NCBI RefSeq assembly: GCF_029889845.1
Contig: NZ_JARANV010000013.1
Location: 1 to 64,000, forward strand
DNA from: Halomonas sp. 25-S5
GTDB lineage: Bacteria; Pseudomonadota; Gammaproteobacteria; Pseudomonadales; Halomonadaceae
Length of the DNA stretch: 64,000 bases
Direction of reading: 5' to 3'
Shown here: piece after piece, positions 53,953 through 61,374 of the stretch
How positions within the stretch are numbered: position 1 is the stretch's first letter
Layout of the letters: each line of letters starts with the position of its first letter
Translations under genes and position numbers: made by a program
The notes under the pieces: model-generated
Databases searched by the model: none
What the model was told of the DNA's origin: nothing
The model's input: the letters and a program-made list of their open reading frames with translations, nothing else

Positions 53953-55616
53953 GTTGGCGGTCTCTCCATGTCTCGCCCTGTGGTACGCACCATATCCACG
54001 AAGATGGTCAAGTCGCCTACGAAGAATGCTTCGACGAGGTGCATAAATTCCACCCGCCAGGGCTGGCCCCTGTACACCGTGGTGGGCAGGCCTGGCATAT
54101 ACAAGACGATGGCTCTCCCGCTTATGACCGGCGCTTCGTCAGAACTTTCGGGTTCTATGAAGGGCTCGCATCGGTCATCGCCTCAGATGGCTGGTGCCAC
54201 ATCACGCCTGATGGCCAGGATGCCTATCCCGGACGACACGCCTGGTCCGGTAATTTCCTCCAAGGCCGGTGCGCCGTGCGCGACGACGATGGCGCTTACT
54301 ACCACATTACCCCCGCGGGTAATGTCGTCTACCCGGAACGGTGGCGCTATGCCGGTGACTATCGTGACGGGCTGGCGGTCGTTCAAGCGGGCGATGGGCA
54401 CTCGACGCATATCGATCTTGACGGAAAGCTGGTTCACGGGCGTTGGTTCGTCGACCTTGACGTGTTCCACAAGGGGTTCGCCCGAGCTCGAGATGACGAG
54501 GGCTGGATGCACGTCGACCTCCAGGGCCGACCGGGCTACATGAGACGCTTCCAGGCCGTCGAGCCGTTCTACAACGGGCAAGCGCGTGTTGAGTGCTTCG
54601 ATGGGGCGCTTGAAATCATCGATGAAAGCGGGGCAACGATGGTCACGCTGCGTCCTCCGCGGAGGTCGGAGTTCGCTGAGCTCTCCGCATACATGGTGGG
54701 CTTCTGGCGCACCCAGACCATCGGCGCCGCCGTTGAACTCGGTGTAATCGAGGCGTTGCCGGCGACCGAGTCGGAGGTCACCGACCTGTGCCGGCTACGA
54801 AACGATGGTGCAGGACGTCTGCTGCGAGCTCTGGGTGAGATGGGAATCGTTGCGCGAAACGCCAACCATTGGGCGCTTACTCAACGTGGTGAGTTTCTTC
54901 GGGCCGATCATCCGCTCACGCTAGCCGATGCAGCGATCGAGTACGCAGGGCCGTTCTCCGAGATGTGGGGCCAACTCCCGGAGGCTTTACGTCGTAACTC
55001 CACTTGGAACGCTCCTGACGTGTTCGACGAGGTTGCGCATGATGAGATGCGCTGCGTTGGCCACCACCGCATGTTGCGGAGCTACGCGCGCCATGACTAT
55101 GCCGAGATTAGTCGTGCTCTTCAGCTACGGGGAAACGAGCGCGTCGTTGATGCGGGTGGAGGCTTTGGAACCCTTGCCCAGTTGGTTCTCGCTGCACATC
55201 CATTGACTCAGGTAACGGTTCTGGAGCGACCGGAAGTCGTGGCAATGGCACAAACGTTGATCCCTGGTTTGGAGTGGCGGCGTGGGAACCTGTTCGAACC
55301 ATGGGGCCTCGACGCGGACGCGGTTATTTTGTCGCGAGTGCTCCACGACTGGGACGATGCCGAGGCAATCCAGATTCTGAAGCACGCACATGCCGTACTA
55401 CCTCCGGGAGGGCGGCTCTATATCGTCGAGATGCTGCTCTCTGAGGAGGGGGTGGCCGGAAGTCTGTGCGACCTACATCTGCTTATGGCAACCGGAGGTC
55501 GTGAGCGGTCGGCAGCACAGTTCCGTCGACTGCTTGCGCAGGCGGGGTTTGAGTGCACCGCAGTGCAAAGGCTGGCGGCTCTCCCTACCCTTATTGTGGG
55601 GTGTCGTCATGACTGA
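53949..55616 (+). CDS. WG-repeat domain fused to SAM-dependent O-methyltransferase
   Basis: A 555-residue fusion. Residues 1 to about 215 contain six or so WG-like beta repeats (for example YEGLASVIASDGWCHITPDG, GRCAVRDDDGAYYHITPAGN, KGFARARDDEGWMHVDLQGR) likely to make a small propeller or platform. A winged-helix dimerisation segment lies near 230-310 and a class I methyltransferase near 330-555, with the SAM motif V399-V-D-A-GGGFG and acidic ERPEV. The methyltransferase half resembles the acetylserotonin/O-methyltransferase group. Its start overlaps the preceding stop by 4 bp; the next gene starts inside its last codons. The target is unknown. Confidence 0.85.
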   Translation: MSWRSLHVSPCGTHHIHEDGQVAYEECFDEVHKFHPPGLAPVHRGGQAWHIQDDGSPAYDRRFVRTFGFYEGLASVIASDGWCHITPDGQDAYPGRHAWSGNFLQGRCAVRDDDGAYYHITPAGNVVYPERWRYAGDYRDGLAVVQAGDGHSTHIDLDGKLVHGRWFVDLDVFHKGFARARDDEGWMHVDLQGRPGYMRRFQAVEPFYNGQARVECFDGALEIIDESGATMVTLRPPRRSEFAELSAYMVGFWRTQTIGAAVELGVIEALPATESEVTDLCRLRNDGAGRLLRALGEMGIVARNANHWALTQRGEFLRADHPLTLADAAIEYAGPFSEMWGQLPEALRRNSTWNAPDVFDEVAHDEMRCVGHHRMLRSYARHDYAEISRALQLRGNERVVDAGGGFGTLAQLVLAAHPLTQVTVLERPEVVAMAQTLIPGLEWRRGNLFEPWGLDADAVILSRVLHDWDDAEAIQILKHAHAVLPPGGRLYIVEMLLSEEGVAGSLCDLHLLMATGGRERSAAQFRRLLAQAGFECTAVQRLAALPTLIVGCRHD

Positions 55617-56925
55617 AGTGCAGTCGTTGATCCCGCCTTCGATGTGGCGCCATCTCGAGCGCATACCAATCGATCGCCCCGTCGCTATGCTCCTCAGGCA
55701 CTCGGTTCGCGACCAGATACCTCCCGGCGACGTGGGCTACAACATCCCCATCACGGATATCGGGCACGGCCTTGCGCGCGAGTTAGGCGCATGCCTGCTT
55801 GGCCGACTGCGGTCGCTTCACTCTAGCCCCTTGCCTCGCTGCCTCCAGACTGCCGAGGCAATCGCGGGGGGCGCAGGTGCCGAGCTGGTCATCACCCCGG
55901 ACCGGCTTCTCGGTGACCCGGGCGTGTACGTCCTCGATGGTTCGCGCGCCTGGATGAATTGGGAGGAGCTTGGTCATGAGGGTGTGATGCGCCACCTCGT
56001 GAAGGAGGCTACAGCGCTCTCGGGAATGGCGCGACCCGACGAGGCAGCTCGTTTCCTGGTGCAGACGATGCTCGGCACAGCGACCAACCGCCCCGGCGTA
56101 CATATCTTCGTGACACACGACTCGCTTGTGACCGCAACTGCTGCTCGGCTCCTCGGTGAACCCCTGGGTCTAGAAGAATGGCCTGAGTTCCTTGAAGGTG
56201 CTTTCTTCTGGGCAGAGGAAGATGGTGTTCACACCATCTACCAAGACCGCGAGGCTGTACTAACCGGTCCGCTATGTAGCCTCGCCGACGGTGACGTAAT
56301 TGAATGTGCTCGGCGCGAAATCGCCGGGACGGTTGGGTTGGACACGGGAGCACACTTCTTTCTAGCTGGTGGGGCATTCAAGTCGTTGCTGACCGGTCGT
56401 CCGCCACGAGATATCGATGTATGGGCAGCGACAGAGCACGATCGAAGCCTTGTCATCGACTCGTTGCTGTCTCGCGGGGCACGAATAGCATGCTCGGGTC
56501 CGTTCGCGGACGCCTTCGAGCTCGCCGGCCGGGTAATCGACATTCCACACAATACCGAGTCGGATACGTTATCTAAGCTGCTGGCATGCTTCGACATCGG
56601 TTTATCAGCTGTGGGCGTTGAGCATCGAGCAGACGGCACCTGGTCGTCGCTGGTGCACCCACTTGCGATCGAGTCGGTTCGTCGACGCGAGGTTAGACTT
56701 CTCAAGCCTTTGGCGAACTCGAAGTACGCACTCACCACCCTAGAGCGGATGCGCCAGTATGCTCGCGAACTAGGCTTTGCAGTATCTCCCGAAGAGGAGG
56801 CAGAGGTCTGGCGCGTCTTCGAGGATCAGGCCGGTGACCTCCGCGCGGAGATGGTCGAACGCTTCCGACGCACCAGCTCAGGCGGCTATGGCGTCATGGA
56901 GGAGGTTGCATGCCGGTTTCCTTGA
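55609..56925 (+). CDS. histidine phosphatase fused to nucleotidyltransferase
   Basis: A 438-residue fusion. The N-terminal half is a histidine phosphatase (phosphoglycerate-mutase fold): R30-H31 in LLRHSVRD, SSPLPRCLQTAEAI, and the second histidine H170 in VTHDSLV. From about 245 on is a nucleotidyltransferase of the pol-beta fold: FFLAGGAFKSLLTGRPPRDIDVW with G254-G255 and D268/D270. It may remove a phosphate and add a nucleotide to one compound, or control a nucleotide signal. The ATG at 55609 lies inside the last codons of the methyltransferase gene, so all four genes are translationally linked. Confidence 0.85.
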   Translation: MTEVQSLIPPSMWRHLERIPIDRPVAMLLRHSVRDQIPPGDVGYNIPITDIGHGLARELGACLLGRLRSLHSSPLPRCLQTAEAIAGGAGAELVITPDRLLGDPGVYVLDGSRAWMNWEELGHEGVMRHLVKEATALSGMARPDEAARFLVQTMLGTATNRPGVHIFVTHDSLVTATAARLLGEPLGLEEWPEFLEGAFFWAEEDGVHTIYQDREAVLTGPLCSLADGDVIECARREIAGTVGLDTGAHFFLAGGAFKSLLTGRPPRDIDVWAATEHDRSLVIDSLLSRGARIACSGPFADAFELAGRVIDIPHNTESDTLSKLLACFDIGLSAVGVEHRADGTWSSLVHPLAIESVRRREVRLLKPLANSKYALTTLERMRQYARELGFAVSPEEEAEVWRVFEDQAGDLRAEMVERFRRTSSGGYGVMEEVACRFP

Positions 56926-56954
56926 TCGCTGCGATTGATCCGCAAGCGGGGTAG
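56910..56954 (+). pseudogene. truncated dihydrofolate reductase start (14 codons)
   Basis: An ATG with GGAGGAGG immediately upstream opens inside the last codons of the phosphatase-nucleotidyltransferase gene. It encodes MPVSLIAAIDPQAG before a TAG. That peptide has the first beta strand and start of the Met20 loop of dihydrofolate reductase (family form: SLIAAIDxxxxIG). After the TAG no further DHFR sequence is visible in any frame. A fifth gene of the operon was cut here by recombination. The identification rests on 14 residues plus the coupling. Confidence 0.5.
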
Positions 56955-57226
56955 AACTCCATTAAATATCGCTCCTTCGGGGGCTTCATGGATGATGCCA
57001 CGGGTTTTACAGAGCCTCTGAGAAGTACAAAAAGAATTCACATGAAATGATGGCGCCCCGCCGGGCAGTCAGATGTTCTCTCCGTCTTTATGTTCGTTTA
57101 GCGATTTGCTTGCTATTGAAGGCCTGCGCTTCACGGTAAGTCGCGGTGAGCAAAAAAATGAAAGTGGTATCAACGAAGCCGGTGCTGCCCCTTTGGGGCA
57201 GCACCGGTATATGCTGCGACATGGAA
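56955..57226. other. 272-bp gap after the cluster
   Basis: Sequence from the DHFR breakpoint to the radC stop codon. It carries no convincing gene; short frames are composition noise. It includes the hairpin at 57179-57207. The shift from island to element core appears to occur here. Confidence 0.45.
57179..57207. terminator. strong hairpin after radC
   Basis: A perfect 13-bp stem (57179-57191 with 57195-57207) and a 3-nt loop lie 20 bp beyond the radC stop. The stem is GC-rich; a U-run is not immediate on either side, but a run of T lies about 20 nt further on in the radC direction. Confidence 0.65.
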
Positions 57227-57724
57227 TCACAGATACCCCAGCTCAGCAAAGGATGAGCACCCTTCGGCCCCGACCACGATGTGATCGATGACGCGGATCT
57301 CCACTAGCCCCAGTGCTTCTTTCAGACGCTGGGTGATGCGCCGGTCGGCGTCACTGGGCTCGGGGTCGCCCGAGGGGTGGTTGTGCACCAGGATCACTGC
57401 CGCGGCGTTGTGCGCCAAGGCACGCTTGACCACTTCGCGAGGATAGACACTGGCCGAGTCAATGGTCCCCCGGAACAGCGTCTCGAAGTGGATGAGGCGA
57501 TGCTGGGTGTCGAGGAACAGGGCACTGAACACCTCGTGCTCATAACCCTGGAAGAGCACCTGCAGGTAGTCGAAGACCAGGTCCGGCCGGGTGAGCTTGC
57601 GACCTCTGGCCAGCCGCCGTCTGGCAAAGGCCTGGGCGATGCTGACCAGCTCCGCCTCGGTGATCGGCGCGGTGATGTCATAGGTGCCGGCGATTTCGCC
57701 GGCCTTGAGCTTGCGGTGGTTCAT
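57227..57724 (-). CDS. radC: RadC-family JAB domain protein
   Basis: A 165-residue JAB/MPN-fold protein of the RadC family found on mobile elements. The metal motif HNHPSGDPEPSDAD with the upstream glutamate in FQGYEHEVF is complete, so a metallo-peptidase or related activity is possible. It lacks the helix-hairpin-helix start of chromosomal RadC, as is usual for element-borne copies. The ATG at 57724 has GGAGAA upstream; longer frames to 57919 overlap the YqaJ gene. It is last in the recombination operon, 11 bp after YqaJ. Confidence 0.88.
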   Translation of the reverse strand: MNHRKLKAGEIAGTYDITAPITEAELVSIAQAFARRRLARGRKLTRPDLVFDYLQVLFQGYEHEVFSALFLDTQHRLIHFETLFRGTIDSASVYPREVVKRALAHNAAAVILVHNHPSGDPEPSDADRRITQRLKEALGLVEIRVIDHIVVGAEGCSSFAELGYL

Positions 57725-57735
57725 GGTCGTTCTCC

Positions 57736-58347
57736 TCAGGCAGCCATCACCAGCGCCATGCGGCGCTCCAGTTCCGCGTAGAACGCCTCGACCCGCTCGG
57801 CGAGGGTGCGGATCATCGCCTCGTCGCGGTAGGCCCGCTTCACGAACAGCGGCATCCCCGGCCAGTAGCTGACGAAGTCGATCCACTCTCGCTCGCTGAC
57901 CCACAGCCCGCCCTGGCACTGGGCGACATGCTCCTGGGGCAGCTCTCCCTCGAGCAGCAACTCGATCTGGTACTTGGGCAGCTTGGTCTTGATCTCGACC
58001 AGGCCGCGGCTGTCAACCAGGCAATCCGGGGAATAGCCCACGCCGTGGTTGAGGATGATGCCGACCTGCTCCAGCCAGGGCAGGCCGGTGGCCTCCTGGT
58101 AGAGCTCGCGGGCCACGGGCTCCAGTTCATGGCCCCGCTGGGTGTGGGCATTGCCCGGGAAGGCATCGGAGGGCTCACCGGTGATGCGTTCACCGATCAG
58201 CTGATGCATGTAGCTCAGCGCGCCGGCACCGAAGCCTGCCGGCCCCTTGCCCTTGACCAGCAGGGTCTTCAGCTCGGACATGGTGACGATGCCCAGACGC
58301 GCGGCATGCCACTCGGGCGTGCCCTGTTCCAGTGTCAGGATCTGCAT
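57736..58347 (-). CDS. YqaJ-family (lambda exonuclease-like) recombinase nuclease
   Basis: A 203-residue PD-(D/E)xK exonuclease of the YqaJ/lambda Exo family. WHAARLGIVTMSEL is the family's typical start. The active site is the pair YSPDCLVDS (D) and VEIKTKLP (ExK). It degrades one strand of DNA ends to prepare single-stranded tails for the ERF annealing protein next to it. The start at 58347 has AAGGAG. The 5' side carries the stem-loop/CTATGCCGTG unit. The length is normal, so an active enzyme is likely. Confidence 0.9.
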   Translation of the reverse strand: MQILTLEQGTPEWHAARLGIVTMSELKTLLVKGKGPAGFGAGALSYMHQLIGERITGEPSDAFPGNAHTQRGHELEPVARELYQEATGLPWLEQVGIILNHGVGYSPDCLVDSRGLVEIKTKLPKYQIELLLEGELPQEHVAQCQGGLWVSEREWIDFVSYWPGMPLFVKRAYRDEAMIRTLAERVEAFYAELERRMALVMAA

Positions 58348-58369
58348 GATGATCTCCTTCTTGATAACA

Positions 58370-58400
58370 CGGCATAGGCGGCGAGGGGCTGCCCCCTCGC
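58370..58400 (-). promoter_or_regulatory. stem-loop plus CTATGCCGTG unit upstream of YqaJ gene
   Basis: An 8-bp stem (58381-58388 with 58393-58400, 4-nt loop) is followed on the minus strand by CG-CCTATGCCGTG, about 20 nt before the YqaJ start. The same 10-mer occurs twice more near 59.4 and 60.5 kb. Confidence 0.5.
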
Positions 58401-58407
58401 TGGCCGG

Positions 58408-59145
58408 TCAGTGACGTTGACGGTTAGGCTGGGCCCGTTTCTGTAGGGAGGCCCGCAGCTTGTCGAAGTCGCCGCGCGGTACCTGCTCGGCCTCGCCGTA
58501 CTTGCCGACGAACCATTCCTGGGTGGCGGGAGGACAGACGGCAATCAGCTGCCGGAGCTGTCCCGCCTGGAAGGGCGTGACGAGCTTGACCGGGGCGGCG
58601 GCATGGCCGTTGTCGTCCTGGCCGCGGGTGGTGATGTTGAGCAGGGCGCAGAGCACGTAGCGCTTGCCGTAGCTGGTCGAGGAGCCGAAGGCCTGCACGG
58701 CGTTCTTGCTGCCGCTGGTGTCCGCCGGCAGCAGCATGCTGGTCTCCTCACGGTGACCGTCCTGGTGCATCAGCACCCCGGTCACCTGGATGCCGCGCTC
58801 CTGGGTCTGGATCCGGAAACTCACCGCGAAGCCGTGCTTCTGCATGATCGGGCGTACGGTGTCGACGATGTCCTCCAGGGTGGCGTAGGCGCCGTTGTTG
58901 CCCTGGCCGCGTTCGGCGATGCTCGGTAGCTCCGTCTGCATGGCCGCCATGGCGGCGCTGTAGGCCATCAAGGCCTGCCGATCGAGCACCCGCTCTTGCA
59001 TCTGCAGCAGGCGCTCCATCTTGTCGATGTCGACCTCGGGGTTGAGGGCGGCCCGCTCGATCACCTGGATGATCGCGGTGCTCTCCTGCAGGGACTGGGT
59101 GACGGGTGCCTTGCCATTGGCATCGGGGTGGATGGGAGTGGCCAT
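58408..59145 (-). CDS. ERF-family single-strand annealing protein
   Basis: A 245-residue ERF-type recombinase, the group of phage P22 Erf, which anneals complementary single strands. The family core is present: FSAAMAAMQxELP-like start (AYSAAMAAMQTELPSIAERG), YATLEDIVDTVRPIMQKHGF, and TGVLMHQDGHREETSMLLPA with SYGKRYVLCALLNI. The start at 59145 has GGAGGT. Together with the YqaJ exonuclease it makes a complete two-component recombination system. A Lys/Arg tail (to KRAQPNRQRH) may bind DNA. Confidence 0.9.
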   Translation of the reverse strand: MATPIHPDANGKAPVTQSLQESTAIIQVIERAALNPEVDIDKMERLLQMQERVLDRQALMAYSAAMAAMQTELPSIAERGQGNNGAYATLEDIVDTVRPIMQKHGFAVSFRIQTQERGIQVTGVLMHQDGHREETSMLLPADTSGSKNAVQAFGSSTSYGKRYVLCALLNITTRGQDDNGHAAAPVKLVTPFQAGQLRQLIAVCPPATQEWFVGKYGEAEQVPRGDFDKLRASLQKRAQPNRQRH

Positions 59146-59155
59146 GGGGACCTCC

Positions 59156-59341
59156 TTACTGGTAGCGGTTGATGACGTCCTGGAGCTGGTCGGTAGGGAC
59201 CGGCTCCAGCGACACGACCACGCGGTAGAGATGGCCCTTGGCCAGCACGTGGGTCTGGGCTTGGTGCTCCCTGGCCTCCAGCAGCTGACGGGTCAGCTGG
59301 GTCAGGGCGCGGCAGATCTCGAATGTCATGGGCGGTTGCAT
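59156..59341 (-). CDS. small hypothetical protein of the recombination operon, 61 aa
   Basis: A 61-residue protein. The start at 59341 has AGGAAG six bases upstream, and the stop is 10 bp before the ERF gene, so it is expressed with it. The sequence is helix then strands (FEICRALTQLTRQLLEAREH, then LAKGHLYRVVVSLEPVP). No family recognised; short accessory proteins in this place are common in such operons. Confidence 0.6.
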   Translation of the reverse strand: MQPPMTFEICRALTQLTRQLLEAREHQAQTHVLAKGHLYRVVVSLEPVPTDQLQDVINRYQ

Positions 59342-59362
59342 CGGTACTTCCTGAAACGCAAA

Positions 59363-59396
59363 CGCCCGGCCGTGGTGGGCCGGGCGCTATGCCGTG
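59363..59396 (+). promoter_or_regulatory. stem-loop plus CTATGCCGTG unit, plus-strand orientation
   Basis: A perfect 9-bp stem (59363-59371 with 59378-59386, 6-nt loop) is followed directly by CTATGCCGTG (59387-59396) on the plus strand. It lies 22 bp upstream of the 61-aa gene, in the opposite orientation to the two sister units. Confidence 0.5.
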
Positions 59397-59426
59397 GTAT
59401 GGGAACAATGGATTACGACGGTGAGT

Positions 59427-59457
59427 CAGGGAGCGAGCCGTGACACAAGGCTCCCTG
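59427..59457. terminator. hairpin just after the DUF932 gene
   Basis: An 8-bp stem (59427-59434 with 59450-59457) with a 15-nt loop lies 5 bp beyond the DUF932 stop codon. It may weaken read-through into the recombination operon. Confidence 0.45.
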
Positions 59458-59461
59458 AGGA

Positions 59462-60430
59462 TCAGCCCACCAACGCCATGGCCGACGCCAGGGCCTTGTC
59501 CTTGAGGCTGGCTCCCTGGCCGAACCAGGCGGAATCCATGCGATAGTCGTTGCTGCGTGCGCGCTTGTCGTGGTCGACGTACTCGGTGATGGCGTTGAGC
59601 AGGCCCCAGGCGGTGCCCTGGGCGGTACACAGCCGGGCGCCACGCCCCTCGCCATGGAACAGCTTCTGCACGCGGTTGAGTGCCCGCACGTTGGGCAGCT
59701 TGGAGGGATCGTCCAGCGGTGCCTCGGCGTTGCAGATCACCGACTGGAAGTAGCTCTTGATCTCCTCCTGGCTGACCTTGCGCTCGGCCAGGGTCTTCAT
59801 GCGGTACATGAAGTCGTCCCACTGCGAGACCGAGATGCCCAGCTGCTGCTTGACCCGCTGGGGATCGAATTCAGTGCTGTGCGGCACCTTCACGCCCTGG
59901 GCCATGCCGTCCACGGCGATGGTCAGGGTGTTGTTGCACACCACCCGCACCGAGGTCGGGGTCGCCACCGTCGCCAGCGAGCCATCACAGGAGGTCGCCA
60001 GCAGCAGGTAGGCGTTGACCTGGTCCTGGCCCTTGAGGGCGGTACCCAGGCCGCTGCGGGCCAGCGCCCAGAACTTGCGCCCGCCCTTGAGCACCCCGGC
60101 GGTCTCCAGCTCATAGCCGGCGTACTCGGTCAGGTCCCGGTAGAACTCCAGGACTTCCTCCGGCTGCACCACCTTGTAGCGTTGGGAGACCACCGACAGT
60201 GGCGTCCGGGTGTCGGAGCGGTAGAGCACCTTCTGTTCCGGGAAGGAGTGGATGCTGCCGAGGTGGCCGGCGCCATCGGCGATGAAGCGCACCGGGGAGG
60301 CCTCGATGTGCCAGTCCATGCCGGCCTGCTGACGCCAGACCTCCAACGGTTGATGTCGCGACAGCTGCTGCCCCAGGCCATGCCAGGGGGTGTCGCCGAC
60401 GTAGGCCATTTGCTCGACCAGATGTGCCAT
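59462..60430 (-). CDS. DUF932 domain protein
   Basis: A 322-residue protein of the DUF932/phage-plasmid-like family: YVGDTPWHGLGQQL near the start, VSQRYKVVQPEEVLEFYRDL, FWALARSGLG, YLLLATSCDGSLAT, VRVVCNNTLTIA, WGLLNAITEYVDHDKRAR. This family is common on integrative elements and phages; its role is not known. I chose the ATG at 60430 (AAGGAGAT seven bases upstream) over the upstream ATG at 60451, which lacks a site. It is the first gene of the module and carries the stem-loop/CTATGCCGTG unit in its 5' region. Confidence 0.88.
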   Translation of the reverse strand: MAHLVEQMAYVGDTPWHGLGQQLSRHQPLEVWRQQAGMDWHIEASPVRFIADGAGHLGSIHSFPEQKVLYRSDTRTPLSVVSQRYKVVQPEEVLEFYRDLTEYAGYELETAGVLKGGRKFWALARSGLGTALKGQDQVNAYLLLATSCDGSLATVATPTSVRVVCNNTLTIAVDGMAQGVKVPHSTEFDPQRVKQQLGISVSQWDDFMYRMKTLAERKVSQEEIKSYFQSVICNAEAPLDDPSKLPNVRALNRVQKLFHGEGRGARLCTAQGTAWGLLNAITEYVDHDKRARSNDYRMDSAWFGQGASLKDKALASAMALVG

Positions 60431-60457
60431 AGGTCTATCTCCTTGATTCATAAAAGC

Positions 60458-60492
60458 ACGGCATAGCGGCCCGCCACCCCATGGCAGCGGGC
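60458..60492 (-). promoter_or_regulatory. stem-loop plus CTATGCCGTG unit upstream of DUF932 gene
   Basis: On the minus strand an imperfect GC stem (GCCCGC/GCGGGC, about 60469-60492) is followed by CG-CTATGCCGTG, ending about 28 nt before the DUF932 start. Same architecture as the unit upstream of the YqaJ gene. Confidence 0.45.
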
Positions 60493-60539
60493 TGATGTAT
60501 GTCAGGAAGGTTGGAAATCAAAATGATGTGGAGGGGGGG

Positions 60540-60872
60540 TCAGTCCCCCAGCGGGCGGAAAGTGTGGCTGCAATCACCACACTGATGATTTTCGAGCAGC
60601 GTGTCGTCGAGTTGTGCGCCAAGGCGCGCGCCGGTGACACCGCCTGCGGCACAGCCAATCAGGCCACCCATAACGGCGCCGGTGATGCTCCCGAGGCTGA
60701 TACCGACCGGGCCAGCAAACGCGCCTACGAGAGCACCGGCCCTGGCACCACTCAGTGCCCTTGCCAATCCCGAGGCGGTGCCAACAGTAGCGCCTGCGAC
60801 ACCAAAGACCTTGCGGCCATGGTGCCGAAAGATGATATGGGTAGAGCCACAGCTTGGGCAGCTTGTGGACAT
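60540..60872 (-). CDS. zinc-ribbon protein with glycine-zipper segment, 110 aa
   Basis: A 110-residue protein. A C-x2-C pair at the start (CPSCGSTHIIF) and another at the end (CGDCSHTF) make a split zinc ribbon. Between them lies a 60-residue hydrophobic, Gly/Ala-rich block (GVAGATVGTASGLARALSG, GAFAGPVGISLGSITGAVMG) with glycine spacing typical of membrane-inserting zippers. It may insert in the membrane with the ribbon in the cytosol. It is upstream of DUF932 in the same direction. Function unknown. Confidence 0.65.
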   Translation of the reverse strand: MSTSCPSCGSTHIIFRHHGRKVFGVAGATVGTASGLARALSGARAGALVGAFAGPVGISLGSITGAVMGGLIGCAAGGVTGARLGAQLDDTLLENHQCGDCSHTFRPLGD

Positions 60873-61374
60873 GGCATGACCTCCATGATGACGGTTGAGA
60901 ACATTCAGTCGTCTAGTGCTTCATGGAGGTAGTATGGGGCTGAGATTTTTTTGAATCATATTGAGACGGGATCTAACCCCGACAAGACGGGAGCGCATAA
61001 CGCTAGTTTTCAATCGGTCTAAAGAAAATATTCCCCAGAAAATCCATGCATCGACTGAACGATCTCCAGGAAACACCCCTTATAGAAGTAAAAAGAATTT
61101 AGGATATATTTATTATTACAAACAAGAAGTCCTGTAAATAAACAGAACCCCTTCAGTGATCTAAGGATCACTCGGGGGAGAGTAAGACGATTGGGCTGGG
61201 AGTAAACATGCAAAGCGTAGATAGCCCTTCGAGCTGACGAGCAACGTCAGCGTCATGCGCAGCATGGGGATCAATGAGTTAAAAGAAAGATTAATAATAT
61301 TCTGGGTGCATGTAATTTTTTAAAGCATGTGAGAATGTTAAGAGCGAATTCATTCACCCACACGAGATTTACCC
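60873..61374. other. 502-bp AT-rich gap upstream of the Gp2-like gene; possible origin
   Basis: No gene is supported here. A perfect 7-bp stem (61233-61239 with 61245-61251, loop AGCAA) is followed directly by a 5-bp stem (61254-61258 with 61262-61266). GACGGGA occurs twice near 60966 and 60985. Adjacent small hairpins upstream of an HUH protein gene are where a nick site would be expected; this is a positional guess. Confidence 0.4.

Noticed and set aside
55390..55608. Earlier start for the phosphatase-nucleotidyltransferase gene
   Set aside because: The extension is Cys/Arg-rich shadow sequence inside the methyltransferase gene. The ATG at 55609 is directly before the family's first strand.
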